From Amycolatopsis pretoriensis (lineage in GTDB: Bacteria > Actinomycetota > Actinomycetes > Mycobacteriales > Pseudonocardiaceae): 64,000 bases of DNA. Below the pieces are notes generated by a model, which was not told where the DNA came from, made no database searches, and saw only the letters and a program-made list of their open reading frames with translations. Where the stretch lies: contig NZ_FNUJ01000002.1 in assembly GCF_900107925.1 (NCBI RefSeq), positions 1-64,000 of the forward strand. Reading direction: 5' to 3'. Positions 23,114 through 35,549 of this stretch are shown piece after piece (position 1 is the first letter of the stretch; each line of letters opens with the position of its first letter). The translations under genes were made by a program, and so were the position numbers.

Positions 23114-25678
23114 CTATGGACCGTCGCCGGGACTACTCCCCGACACCAGCGGCCCTACCACCGAAGCCAGCTCGCGGCGGCCGGAAATACCCAGCTTCGC
23201 GTAGACCCCGTGCAGCACGTTGTCGACCGTCCGCACCGACACCACCAGCCGGTCCGCCACCGCTCGGCTCGTCAAGCCCGTCGCCACCAAGCGGGCGATC
23301 TCCAGCTCCCGGACCGTCAGGTCGAGTGGCGTGTCCAAAAGAGACAAGGCCGGTGTGGCAGCGTCCTCACAGGACGACAACCACGCCCGCGCGCGCTGGG
23401 CCGAGGTGGCCGCGCTGCCGTTCTTGCCCTCCGCGCGATACGCCCGCGCTGCCTGGGCCGACGCCTCCGCCGCCAGCAATCGCGCGCCGACGTCCGCGAA
23501 AGACGCCGCCACCGCGTCCAATGCCGAAGCGTCCGAGAAAGCCGCTGCGTGGGCCGAATACAGCTCCGCCATCCCGCCCGCCGACGGGATCTCCCCCGGG
23601 TCGGCGCCGAACCTCAGCAAGTCGTGGCGGATCTCCGCCGCGACCGCGAGCCGGCCGTCCGACGAAGCGGCCGATGCGGCCGACGCCCCCAGCGAAGAAG
23701 CGCGCGACAGCTCGCCCCGCGCCGCGGCGACCCATGCGCCGTCCCAGTCGCCGAGTGGCTCCGTCACCCGGCCGCTCATCGCCGTCGCCCGGACCAGCGC
23801 TGCCGCGACGGCCGGGCGGAACTCGTGCGGCTGGTCGTGCGCGTCGGCCGCCAAGGCCTCGCGCAGCCAGCGGATCGCGCCGCGGACGTTGCCGTACGCG
23901 AGCGCCACCGTCCCGAGCGACGCCGCCGCGCCCGCCACCGCCGGGCCCCACCGGTCGCGGACGGCGTCGCGGTAGTCGTCGCCCGCCAGGTCTTCGGCCT
24001 CCTCGAGCCGGCCCGCCCGGCACAACGCCACGATCCGCGCGTGTTCCAGCCGGACCCGCGCCCCGGGTGCGGAGGCGTCCGAGATCCGCGACGCGATCGC
24101 CAGCCCTTCGTCGACGACGCCGAGGCACGCCTCCGTCCGTCCGGTCGAGGCCAGGGCCCCGGCCGCGACGACCAGCGCCGAGAGCCGCAGCGCGTCGCCG
24201 CGCCGGTTGCGGTCCAGCACCGGTCCGAGCAGTTCCAAGGCCGCGCGCGACGCGCCGGAAGCGGCAAGAAGCGCCGCCCGGGCCGTCACGAGGTCGTCCT
24301 GGGTACCGGACACGGCCGTCTCCGCGGTGTCCAGGACCGCTGACGCCTCCGCGAACCGGTTCAGGCCGAACGCCAGGTTCCGCGCCCGCGTGGCCGCGAC
24401 GCGGGCGTGCTGCGCGTCGGACACCGTTTCGCCCGCCAGTTCGGACAGCAGCGAGTCCGCGTCGGCGTGCCGGCCGCCCGCGATCCGGACCTGGGCGAGC
24501 AGGAACTTCGCGCCGAACCCGCCGTCCATCCGGACGGCTTCCGCCGCCAGCTGCTCGGCTTGCGGGAAGTCCTTGCGCAGCAACGTTTCCGCCGCCGCCC
24601 GGACCAGCTGCGGTTCGGTCGGCAGCCCGGCGGCCAGCCGCCACCGCACCAGCCGCGGCTTGTCCTCGGCACGCCGGGCGCCGGTGAGGTCCAGGGTCTG
24701 CGCGAGGATCCGGTAGGTGTCGCGCTGGCGCAGCGGCGACGTCCGGCGGCGGATCACCTCGGCGTAGAGCGGGTGCGCCAGCCGGACGTTCAGCCGCCGC
24801 CCGGTCCGTTCGGACACGACCAGCCCGGCCTGCTCGGTCGTGGCGAGGACGCGCGCGGCCCCGAGCCGCACCAGCGGTTCGCAGCCCAGCGGCTCCCCGA
24901 AGGCGAGCAGTTCCAGCAACCGCCGCTCGTCGGCGTCGACCCGGTCGGTGCGGGTTTCGATCAGCTCGACCAGCCGCGGCGTCGCCGCGAGCGCCCCGCT
25001 CCACCGCCACACGCCGTCCGCGGCCGACAGCGAACCGCTGTCGAGGCCGCCCTGCACGAGCTCGCGCAGGAACAGCGGGTTGCCCAGCGTCAGGCCCCAC
25101 AGCCGGTGTTCGGCGCCGTCGTCGAGCCGTCCGTTCAGGACCGCGGTGATCAGCTCGGTGGTCTGCGGGCGGGTCAGCTCGCCGACGTCGAGCCGCTCGG
25201 CGACGCGGTCCTTCCACATCGCGAACACCGGGTCGGGCACGCTCACGCCGTGCGGCGCGATGACGAGCACGAACGCCGACGCCGTCGCGGCCAGCTGGTG
25301 CACGAGGGTCGCGGACAGGTCGTCGAGCAGGTGCGCGTCGTCGACGCACAGCACCAGCCGGCGCCCCTCCGCGCCGCGGGTGAGGTGGCCGGCGACCTGG
25401 TTGAGCCGGTGCGCGCGGTCCCCCGAGCCGTCCGCGCTGCCCGGCAGCAGGTGGGCGAACGCGCCGAACGGGATCGTCGACGCCGAGGACATCGCACGCA
25501 CCCAGTGCGTGCGCGCGCCGCCGGCGGCCAACTCGGCCAGCAGCACCTTGGCCAGCCGGGTCTTGCCGGCGCCCGCGCGGCCGGTCAGCAGCAGCCCGCA
25601 CACCTCGGGATCGGCCAGCGCCCGGCGTGCGAACGCCAGTTCCTGTTCGCGGCCGACCAGCGGCCAGTCGTTCGCCAC
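23114..25678 (-). CDS. Large ATP-binding LuxR-family (LAL) regulator
   Basis: 854 residues. N-terminal AAA-type ATPase: LVGREQELAFARRAL, Walker A GRAGAGKT (33-40), Walker B-like LVLCVDDAHLLDDL. The long middle is helical and TPR-like. C-terminal LuxR helix-turn-helix: DLTVRELEIARLVATGLTSR and SVRTVDNVLHGVYAKLG. This is the LAL/MalT layout, in which ATP and an inducer control DNA binding. I prefer the GTG at 25678 because GGAGG sits 8 nt before it; a GTG two codons earlier is the longer alternative. It points toward the ini-like operon, whose first gene starts 130 nt after its stop, so it may be its activator or simply be cotranscribed. Confidence 0.88.
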   Translation of the reverse strand: MANDWPLVGREQELAFARRALADPEVCGLLLTGRAGAGKTRLAKVLLAELAAGGARTHWVRAMSSASTIPFGAFAHLLPGSADGSGDRAHRLNQVAGHLTRGAEGRRLVLCVDDAHLLDDLSATLVHQLAATASAFVLVIAPHGVSVPDPVFAMWKDRVAERLDVGELTRPQTTELITAVLNGRLDDGAEHRLWGLTLGNPLFLRELVQGGLDSGSLSAADGVWRWSGALAATPRLVELIETRTDRVDADERRLLELLAFGEPLGCEPLVRLGAARVLATTEQAGLVVSERTGRRLNVRLAHPLYAEVIRRRTSPLRQRDTYRILAQTLDLTGARRAEDKPRLVRWRLAAGLPTEPQLVRAAAETLLRKDFPQAEQLAAEAVRMDGGFGAKFLLAQVRIAGGRHADADSLLSELAGETVSDAQHARVAATRARNLAFGLNRFAEASAVLDTAETAVSGTQDDLVTARAALLAASGASRAALELLGPVLDRNRRGDALRLSALVVAAGALASTGRTEACLGVVDEGLAIASRISDASAPGARVRLEHARIVALCRAGRLEEAEDLAGDDYRDAVRDRWGPAVAGAAASLGTVALAYGNVRGAIRWLREALAADAHDQPHEFRPAVAAALVRATAMSGRVTEPLGDWDGAWVAAARGELSRASSLGASAASAASSDGRLAVAAEIRHDLLRFGADPGEIPSAGGMAELYSAHAAAFSDASALDAVAASFADVGARLLAAEASAQAARAYRAEGKNGSAATSAQRARAWLSSCEDAATPALSLLDTPLDLTVRELEIARLVATGLTSRAVADRLVVSVRTVDNVLHGVYAKLGISGRRELASVVGPLVSGSSPGDGP

Positions 25679-25812
25679 ACCCACTGCCTCCCCAACCCCT
25701 CACGGGCTTTCCGCGCCCGCGCACACTCGTTCCTCGGATAATGAGCGCGCACGGCGCCGCGGAGTACCGAATCCGCGCGACTATTCGATAAGAATTTCGA
25801 TCCGGAAATACG

Positions 25813-26418
25813 TTATTCCCGGTTTTCCGGTGATTCTTTTTCCTGCGCCACCATCATTCCTACGACGCGCGGCAGCACCACCGCGTTCCAGCCGGCCATG
25901 GCCGTGACGAGTTCCGGTTCCGGGCCGCCGGTCCACACGCGCACCTGGCCGGCGCGCAAGTCGCTGCCCAGCACGCCGGCCCACGGCACCTTCGGCGCGA
26001 ACCACCGCCACCGGCGCAGCCCTTCGGCGTCCGCGTCGATCCGCCACCGCCCGCCCCCGCCGAACCGGGCGGTGGCGCCGGCGGCGATCGCGTCGACCGC
26101 GGCCCGCGCGATCCGCGGGCAGGCCGCCGACTCGACCAGCTCGACCAGCTGCCGCCACGTTTCGCGCGCGTGCGCCAGTTCTTCGCGGCCGAAGGCGTCG
26201 AACACGAACCGGCTCCGCACCGGGCCGCACGCCAGGCCCAGCGCGTAGCTGGCCTGGCGCGGCCGGGCCGCCGCGTCGTAGGCGACCCGGTCGACCTCGG
26301 CCAGCGGGAAGACGCGGTCACCGATCACGATCACGTCGCCGGCCGCGGCGAGCGTCCGCCCGCCGCTGCGGACCAGGATCTCGCCGGAGCCGGTGAACGA
26401 GAACTTCCCGGCGGCCAT
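25813..26418 (-). CDS. Hypothetical beta-rich protein
   Basis: 201 residues. The first 75 are beta-rich with the look of a PH-like or bacterial PH fold (KFSFTGSGEILVRSGG, DVIVIGDRVFPLAEVDRV AY region, SRFVFDAF). A helix follows (LAHARETWRQLVELVESAA), then GGRWRIDADAEGLRRWRWF. No catalytic motif, signal peptide or membrane segment. Its ATG is 4 nt after the stop of the LppU-like gene, on the same strand, so the two form a small operon and could work together at the membrane. Downstream to the LuxR gene is a 134-nt, comparatively AT-rich gap without further genes. Family not recognised. Confidence 0.75.
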   Translation of the reverse strand: MAAGKFSFTGSGEILVRSGGRTLAAAGDVIVIGDRVFPLAEVDRVAYDAAARPRQASYALGLACGPVRSRFVFDAFGREELAHARETWRQLVELVESAACPRIARAAVDAIAAGATARFGGGGRWRIDADAEGLRRWRWFAPKVPWAGVLGSDLRAGQVRVWTGGPEPELVTAMAGWNAVVLPRVVGMMVAQEKESPENRE

Positions 26419-26422
26419 CGCG

Positions 26423-26854
26423 CTACTTGCCGGTCTTCGCCAGGCAGAGCACGACGCCGGTCTCGCCCTCCTTGCCCTGCCAGAACACTTGGTCGGCGTC
26501 CGGGTACGGCGTGCACGCGCTGATCTGCGCCTCGATCTGCGTCTTGTCTTCGACGCGCGCGACGACCTTGAGCGTCGCCTCGGGTGTCCCGCAGTCGACG
26601 ATCTTCACGTAGTTCTCGCCGCTTTCGGTGACGCAGTTGCCGACCTGGGCGTTCTCGCCGTAGGACCGGCTGGCCACCCAGACCAGCGCGAGGACCGCGG
26701 CGACCAGGATCAGGAACACGGTGAGCACGATCTTCTGCCGCCGCTTGGACTTCTTCGGCGCGGCGGCGGGTGGCTGCGCCGGGCCGGGCACCCCGGCCTG
26801 CGGCGGCACGGGTCCGGTCGGCTCCGGGAACTGGGGTCCTCCCGCGTAGGTCAT
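26423..26854 (-). CDS. LppU/SCO3897-like membrane protein
   Basis: 143 residues: a Pro/Gly-rich cytosolic N-terminus (PQFPEPTGPVPPQAGVPG), a Lys/Arg cluster (KKSKRRQ), one membrane helix (41-61, KIVLTVFLILVAAVLALVW) and a small outside domain. That domain has the LppU signature of four cysteines and fixed motifs: VGNCVTESG, VDCGTPEA, ACTPYPDADQVFW and VVLCLAK. LppU-type proteins are common actinobacterial envelope proteins of unknown function. GGGAGG precedes the ATG. It diverges from the PI-PLC gene across 129 nt and is followed at 4 nt by the beta-rich hypothetical gene. Confidence 0.82.
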   Translation of the reverse strand: MTYAGGPQFPEPTGPVPPQAGVPGPAQPPAAAPKKSKRRQKIVLTVFLILVAAVLALVWVASRSYGENAQVGNCVTESGENYVKIVDCGTPEATLKVVARVEDKTQIEAQISACTPYPDADQVFWQGKEGETGVVLCLAKTGK

Positions 26855-26983
26855 GACGTTCCTCCCTCGATGTCCAGCTGTCCCCTCCTGGGCGTTCCAC
26901 CCGTGTTCCACGGTGTTCCACCCGGAGTTGAGGCTCCTTCGCCAAGATGGGACGGCCCCGTTCCCCGACGTGAGGACCCGAGG

Positions 26984-28399
26984 ATGACTAGACTGCCCGC
27001 ACTGGCCGCTCTTGCGATGGGCACCGCAGCGCTGACCACCGCCGCGCTCCTGACCGGCGGGACCGCCGAAGCCGCGAGCCCGCCGTTCACCGCGTCGGTC
27101 TTCCGCGCGACGCACAACAGCTACTCGGGCAGCGTCGACGGCGCGAAGAACTCGATCGCCTACCAGCTCGACCACGGTGTGCGGTTCATCGAGTACGACA
27201 TCCACGACAACGGCTACGCGACGAACCACGACTACGGGGTCGGCCACGACTCGCCCGGCAACGCCGTCGACCACAGCGGCGGCAACCCGGCGTCGAACAA
27301 CCTGCGCGACTGGCTGTCGGTGGTGAACACCTGGTCCGCGGCCCACCCGTCGGCCGCGCCGATCGTCGTCATGCTCGACCTGAAGGACAACCTGACCGAC
27401 AACGCGAACTTCGCGGCGGGCAACCTGACCGCCGTCAACCAGGAGCTGGAGTCGGTCTTCGGCAGCCGGCTGCTGCGGGCGCAGGACTACCCGGCCGGCT
27501 CGCCGACCGTGGACGCGCTGCGCGGACGCGTGCTGCCGCTGCTGTCCGGCGACGGCGGCAGCCGCTCCGAGTACAAGCGAGACGTCGGCTACCACCCGGC
27601 CGTCGCGCTCAACGGCCGCGGCCAGATCGTCGAGGTGCACGACTCCGGCGGCGGCGCGCTCTGGTACTGGACCGGCACCTACGGCGCCGACGGCCGCGTC
27701 ACCTGGCTGCGGCACGGGAAGTACGACAGCGGCCAGACCCCAGCGGTCGCGCTCAACGACAATGGCGACCTCGTCGAGGTCCACCAGTCCCAGACCGCGA
27801 CCACGCTCTGGTACCACGCCGGGAAGCTCGGCAGCGACGGCGAGATCACCTGGCAGGACAGCCACCAGTACGACAACGGCGTCCAGCCGACGATCGCCTT
27901 CACCGACGCGACGCACGTCCGGGAGATCCACCAGAGCCAGAGCAGCAGCCAGAACTGGACGTGGAACGGCGCGCTCGCCGGCACGACGGTCACGTGGACC
28001 GGCAACGCCAAGACGTCGGACGCGCGGTACGCCAAGGACACGGCCACCAACGGCACCCGGCGCGTCAAGGTGTGGACGGGCGCGGACGGCCCGACGCCGT
28101 CGAACACCCTGCGCGTGGACACCGCGAGCGTCACCGGGGACCGGATCCGCTACCGGCAGGTCGCGTTCGACGAGTTCCAGAAGGGCGACAGCGCGGAGCT
28201 GCAGCAGGGCGCGCTGTTCTACGGGGCGCCCGCGACGGAGTCGGCGTTCATCACCTCGGCCCGCCAGTCGGGCAAGCTGGTCCGCGGCTGGGACTTCGAC
28301 TCGGCGAGCGACGCGACGACGCCGCTCGCGAACTACCCGGCGACGAACCACCCGTACGACGCCTGGTACCAGACCGTGGTGGCCGGCGCGGTCGAGTAG
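26984..28399 (+). CDS. Secreted PI-PLC-X-like phosphodiesterase
   Basis: 471 residues. Signal peptide (LAALAMGTAALTTAALLTGG, cleavage near AEA-ASPP), then a PI-PLC X-type barrel: FRATHNSYSGS carries the first catalytic His and RFIEYDIHDN the metal/substrate acidic residues and a second His; VVMLDLKDN continues the barrel. From about residue 190 there is a beta-propeller-like region with repeated HxxALNxxGxxVEVHxS motifs (VALNGRGQIVEVHDSGGG, VALNDNGDLVEVHQSQ). Bacterial enzymes of this kind cleave phosphatidylinositol or glycosyl-PI. Start ATG 26984 has GAGGACCCGAGG upstream. No neighbour explains its role; a secreted lipase-like scavenging or host/soil interaction factor is possible. Confidence 0.85.
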   Translation: MTRLPALAALAMGTAALTTAALLTGGTAEAASPPFTASVFRATHNSYSGSVDGAKNSIAYQLDHGVRFIEYDIHDNGYATNHDYGVGHDSPGNAVDHSGGNPASNNLRDWLSVVNTWSAAHPSAAPIVVMLDLKDNLTDNANFAAGNLTAVNQELESVFGSRLLRAQDYPAGSPTVDALRGRVLPLLSGDGGSRSEYKRDVGYHPAVALNGRGQIVEVHDSGGGALWYWTGTYGADGRVTWLRHGKYDSGQTPAVALNDNGDLVEVHQSQTATTLWYHAGKLGSDGEITWQDSHQYDNGVQPTIAFTDATHVREIHQSQSSSQNWTWNGALAGTTVTWTGNAKTSDARYAKDTATNGTRRVKVWTGADGPTPSNTLRVDTASVTGDRIRYRQVAFDEFQKGDSAELQQGALFYGAPATESAFITSARQSGKLVRGWDFDSASDATTPLANYPATNHPYDAWYQTVVAGAVE

Positions 28400-28403
28400 G
28401 CGC

Positions 28404-30287
28404 TCAGGTGGGGCGGTAGGAGCAGCGGGTGCCGGTGTGGACGCCGTCGCGCAGGACGCCGCCGATCACGGCGTCCGCCGCGGCGATCCGCGTCAGCGCG
28501 CGGCGGATCGCCTTGCCCACGGCGATCCGCGCCTTCTCCTCCGCGCCCGCGAACTCGCGGACGCGGCCCGCCAGCCCGGCGGCCGCCGACAGCTCGCCCA
28601 GCAGCCAGTCGCGTTCGGTGCGGACCTGCTCCGCCCGGCCCGCGTCGTGGTTGGCCTCGTGCTCGTCGAGCTCGGCCTCGAGGTTCGCGAGCCAGCGCCG
28701 GTAGTGCGCGGTCGCCTCCCGGTCGAGCACCGGCTGCGCGGACGTCGCCTCGGCCACCACGCCGTGCGCCAGCTCGACGGCGGTCAGCTCGTGGCCCGGG
28801 TTGTCCAGCAGCGTCGCGAGGTAGCCCATGCCGACGCTGTGCTCGACCAGCGCGGAGCGCCCGTCCAGGACGAAGAGCCAGTGGCCGCCCTGGCGGCGGC
28901 ACGTGACGCGCCGGTTCCCACCCCCGGTGGCGAAGCCGGGCAGCACCATCCCGAGCTGCCCGGCCTCCCGCGTCGCCGCGGCCAGTTCCCGCGCGGCTTC
29001 GGCCGAGGCCGGCCCCAGCGCCTGCGCGAGCCGGGCGCGTGACAGCGCCGCGGCCGGCCAGTGCGCCAGCGCGAGGTTGTCGCGCACCGCCGCCCGGAAG
29101 TGCTCCGCGGCGCGTCCGGGCTCGCCCACGGTCAGCATCGCGACGCCCAGCGCGTGCTGCACCGAGCCGAAGCAGGCGACGCCGAGGCTCGCCGTCATCG
29201 GCAGCCGCGCGAACGGCGTCAGCAGCGCGTACGCGGCCCGCGCCGATTCGACGTCGGCGATCAAGTACGCGGACTCGACGATCCCGTACATCGACACGAG
29301 CCAGCTGCTCGACCGCGGCAGCAGCGCCAGGTCCCGGCCGCGCAGCCGGGCCAGCGCCCCGGCGGCCTCGCGCTCGTCCCCGGCGGCCGCGGCGGCGACG
29401 GCCAGCCCGGCGATCAGCGCGTTGTCGACGGCGCTCAGCGTCGGCGAATGGACGGTCTCCCGCAGCATCGGCAGCAGTTCGGCGACGCGGCCCTGGTACC
29501 AGCGGACCGCCCCGACCTGCGCGGTGTACCAGCCGATCGCGTCGGCGTCGCCGGCCTGTTCGCCGCGCAGCGCGCACGCCGCGGCCCGGTTTTCGGCCTC
29601 TTCGAACCGGCCGGCGCGGATGGTGAGCATGACGTCGATCGCGTCGAGCACGAACCCGACCGCGAGGTGGTCGCGCTCGGCCAGCAGGCCGCGCAGGTCG
29701 GCGAGCCCGCGCTGGGCGTGCGGGTCGCCGTCGAGGAAGAGGTCGACCGTGCGCCACAGCATCCCCATCAGCAGGTCGCTGCGGCGGTCGGTGCGGAAGC
29801 CCTCGGTGATCAGCTCCTGGGCGAGCGCGCGGCGCTGGCCGCCGTGGTCGGGCCCGAGCAGGCAGTGGTGGGCGAGGCTGGCGGACTCGGCCCAGGCGAC
29901 CGGGTCGCCCGCGCGCTTGGCCTCTTCGAGCACGGCGAGAATCTCGTTGCTCTCCCCCGCCACGTAGTCGGCTTCGCCCGCGAGGCGGGCTTTGAGCCGC
30001 AGGGCCAGCGACGATCCCGGGTCGACGGCGGTCCGCGCACCGCGCAGCCGCGCCTGCAGCAACGCCGCCGCGGGCGCGCTCCGGTGTTCGTGCACCCACA
30101 GCCCGGCCAGGCCCAGCGCGGCGCGCGCCATCCCCGGCCCGTCGCACCCGGCCTCCGCGGCCCGGTACGCCCGGTCGAACCACTCCCGGCCGGCGCGCAG
30201 GTCGCCGTCGGCCTCGAGTGCGCGCTCCCCGTTGCGCAGCAGCTCGCCGAGCGCGGTGGCCGCCGGTCGCGTTTCGCTGTCCAGCAT
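28404..30287 (-). CDS. TPR protein with regulator-type C-terminal domain
   Basis: 627 residues, nearly all alpha-helical in the style of tetratricopeptide repeats (for example GDLRAGREWFDRAYRAAEAG, GQRRALAQELITEG). Around 455-520 there is a beta-containing module, with WLFVLDGRSALVEHSVGMGY and LATLLDNPGHELTAVELA, which I know from the C-terminal part of many actinobacterial ATP-binding LuxR or cyclase-like regulators (the GLRYLA-LL-PG-E motif). Here neither an ATPase nor an HTH accompanies it, so it may be a stripped-down regulatory partner or an adaptor. Its end lies 4 nt from the end of the convergent PI-PLC gene. Cytosolic. Function unknown. Confidence 0.75.
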   Translation of the reverse strand: MLDSETRPAATALGELLRNGERALEADGDLRAGREWFDRAYRAAEAGCDGPGMARAALGLAGLWVHEHRSAPAAALLQARLRGARTAVDPGSSLALRLKARLAGEADYVAGESNEILAVLEEAKRAGDPVAWAESASLAHHCLLGPDHGGQRRALAQELITEGFRTDRRSDLLMGMLWRTVDLFLDGDPHAQRGLADLRGLLAERDHLAVGFVLDAIDVMLTIRAGRFEEAENRAAACALRGEQAGDADAIGWYTAQVGAVRWYQGRVAELLPMLRETVHSPTLSAVDNALIAGLAVAAAAAGDEREAAGALARLRGRDLALLPRSSSWLVSMYGIVESAYLIADVESARAAYALLTPFARLPMTASLGVACFGSVQHALGVAMLTVGEPGRAAEHFRAAVRDNLALAHWPAAALSRARLAQALGPASAEAARELAAATREAGQLGMVLPGFATGGGNRRVTCRRQGGHWLFVLDGRSALVEHSVGMGYLATLLDNPGHELTAVELAHGVVAEATSAQPVLDREATAHYRRWLANLEAELDEHEANHDAGRAEQVRTERDWLLGELSAAAGLAGRVREFAGAEEKARIAVGKAIRRALTRIAAADAVIGGVLRDGVHTGTRCSYRPT

Positions 30288-30423
30288 CGCCGCCCCCTCT
30301 CCCCCGGGAAATGGTGCCCGCGCGACCGGCCGGGGTCAACGTGCGAAAACCACCGGGAAACCCCTGGTCACGGCCGGGAATTTTCCGCCGTCACGGTCCG
30401 CGCGCGGTCCATTCGCGACAGTC

Positions 30424-30442
30424 GCTGACGGCCGCCGTCAGC
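30424..30442. promoter_or_regulatory. Palindrome before the FAD monooxygenase gene
   Basis: GCTGACGGC-c-GCCGTCAGC, a 9+9 perfect palindrome, 44 nt upstream of the monooxygenase ATG, in the 199-nt gap between that gene and the divergent TPR gene. It could be an operator; no regulator gene lies beside it. Confidence 0.3.
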
Positions 30443-30486
30443 GCTTCGCCAGGGGTCGGTAAGCCGTCCTCGCGATGCTCTGCGGC

Positions 30487-31625
30487 ATGAAAAAGCTGAC
30501 TGTCCTGATCTCCGGCGCGAGCATCGCCGGACCCGCCCTCGCCCTGTGGCTGGCCCGCTACGGCTGCACCGTCACCGTCGTCGAACGCGCGCCTTCGGTG
30601 CGCCCCGGCGGCCAGTCCGTCGACTTCAAGGGCGCCACCCACCGGACCGTGCTGGAGCGCATGGGCCTGCTCGACGACGTCCTGGCCCGCCAGACCGGCG
30701 GCACCGACCAGACCATCATCGACGCCGCCGGGCGGGCCCAGGCCGTGATCCCGGGCGAGTTCACCGGCGGCGACATCGAGATCCGCCGCGGCGACCTCGC
30801 CGACCTCCTGTACGAGCGCACCGCCGGGGACTGCGAGTACCTCTTCGGCGACACCATCACGGCGCTGACCGAGACGCCCGACGGCGTCGACGTCACCTTC
30901 GCCCACGCCGAGCCGCGCCGGTTCGACCTCGTCGTCGGCGCCGACGGCATCCACTCGAACGTCCGGCGGCTGGCCTTCGGCCCGGAACACGACTACGTCC
31001 GCTTCCTCGGCCACTACTACGCCCTCGCCGAGCTGGGCGACCAGATCGGCGGCGGCGACGCCGTGATGTACAACGAGCCGGGCCGGATGGCCGCGGTCGG
31101 CGGGCCGAAGGCGTCGGCGTTCCTGGTCTTCGCTTCGCCCGAGCTGGACTACGACCGCGGCGACACCGCCACGCAGCGCAAGCTGGTGGCCGAGGCCTAC
31201 CGCGACACCGGCTGGCGGGTGCCCGAACTGATCGCGAAGCTGCCCGACGCCCGCGAGTTCTACCTGGACTCGCTCGCCCGCGTCACGATCGACCACTACT
31301 CCCGCGGCCGGGTCGTCCTGCTCGGCGACGCCGCCTACGGCAACACCCTCGGCGGCTTCGGCACCGGCCTCGCGGTCGTCGGCGCGTACGTGCTCGCCGG
31401 CGAGCTCCGCAAAGCGGACGGCGACCACCGCGTCGCCTTCGCCCGCTACGAAGACCAGCTCCGGCCCTACGCCAAGGTCTCGCAGCGCGGCAGCGCGGGT
31501 CCGTTCCTCGCACCGCCGTCACCGCTGCGGATCAAGCTGCGGGACTGGACGTTCAAGTCCCGCTTCCTGCTGGGCCTGATGCTCAAGGCGACCGACAAGT
31601 TCGCCACGGACATCGAACTCGAGGA

Positions 31626-31644
<19 letters not shown>
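30487..31644 (+). CDS. FAD-dependent monooxygenase (PHBH/TetX-like)
   Basis: 385 residues of the class A flavin monooxygenases. FAD ADP-binding motif [19 protein letters not shown] (the usual GxGxxG is GASIAG at 10-15), the family DG motif in [14 protein letters not shown], and the GD motif [19 protein letters not shown] with the following helix [14 protein letters not shown]. The substrate-binding middle sheet is that of TetX/PgaE-like enzymes, which hydroxylate phenols or polyketides or inactivate drugs; substrate not predictable. The ATG at 30487 fits the family N-terminus; an ATG 12 nt earlier exists and neither has a strong ribosome-binding site. Its last 19 nt overlap the end of the convergent metH gene. 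Confidence 0.88.
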
Positions 31645-35249
<3,605 letters not shown>

Positions 35250-35251
35250 CA

Positions 35252-35276
35252 GCGCCCTCCCTCGTCCGGGAGGCGC
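35252..35276 (-). promoter_or_regulatory. Alternative anti-Shine-Dalgarno hairpin of metH
   Basis: GCGCCCTCCC (35252-35261) and GGGAGGCGC (35268-35276) pair with one bulge across a 6-nt loop. On the transcript this buries the GGGAGG ribosome-binding site of metH. The right arm is the same sequence that forms the closing stem of the candidate SAH riboswitch, so the two structures are mutually exclusive. Confidence 0.65.
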
Positions 35277-35336
35277 CCTTGGTGCGGTGGATCGGGTCGA
35301 GCGTGGCGGACCCCGTGGTCCGTTGCAGCGCCTCTC
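35270..35336 (-). promoter_or_regulatory. S-adenosylhomocysteine (SAH) riboswitch, candidate
   Basis: Read on the minus strand, about 67 nt just before metH. It begins GAGAGGCGCTGCAACGG, close to the SAH-riboswitch consensus (GAGGAGCGCTGC then A-A-C), has a hairpin CGGACC-acgg-GGTCCG (35307-35322), then GCCACGCTCG (consensus GCCAGGCTCG) and ends with GGGCGCCTC. GAGGCGC (35328-35334) and GCGCCTC (35270-35276) pair as P1. The P1 3' arm can alternatively pair with the metH ribosome-binding site (35252-35261), so SAH binding would free translation. SAH riboswitches are on-switches for SAH recycling genes, metH included. Called from sequence and structure by eye. Confidence 0.75.
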
Positions 35337-35522
35337 GGCCCGCGGACCAGGATAGTGGAACCGGCACCCGGCTGGCCATCCCGCCCCGGCCGAGGGTCCA
35401 CGATCTGGGACACCGGCCGCGACCGTCCACAATGGAGCACCGCGTCCACCCTGCACCTCCGCCACCGAATCCTCCTCGCCCCGGCGGCGGCGCTCACCTC
35501 ATCGACTGCCCACCTTGAAAAC

Positions 35523-35536
35523 TGAAACACGTTCTA
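35523..35536. promoter_or_regulatory. KstR-type operator
   Basis: TGAAACACGTTCTA matches every fixed position of the published mycobacterial KstR consensus TnnAACnnGTTnnA. It ends 13 nt before the GTG start of the LLM oxidoreductase gene and overlaps TAATAC-like -10 sequence (35536-35540 region), placing it where a repressor would block transcription. KstR is the TetR-family repressor of cholesterol side-chain catabolism. Confidence 0.6.
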
Positions 35537-35549
35537 ATACGCTCCTCGC

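Noticed and set aside
35250..35520. Cobalamin riboswitch before metH
   Set aside because: No B12-box (GCCACTG...) and too little structured leader; the SAH-type architecture fits better.
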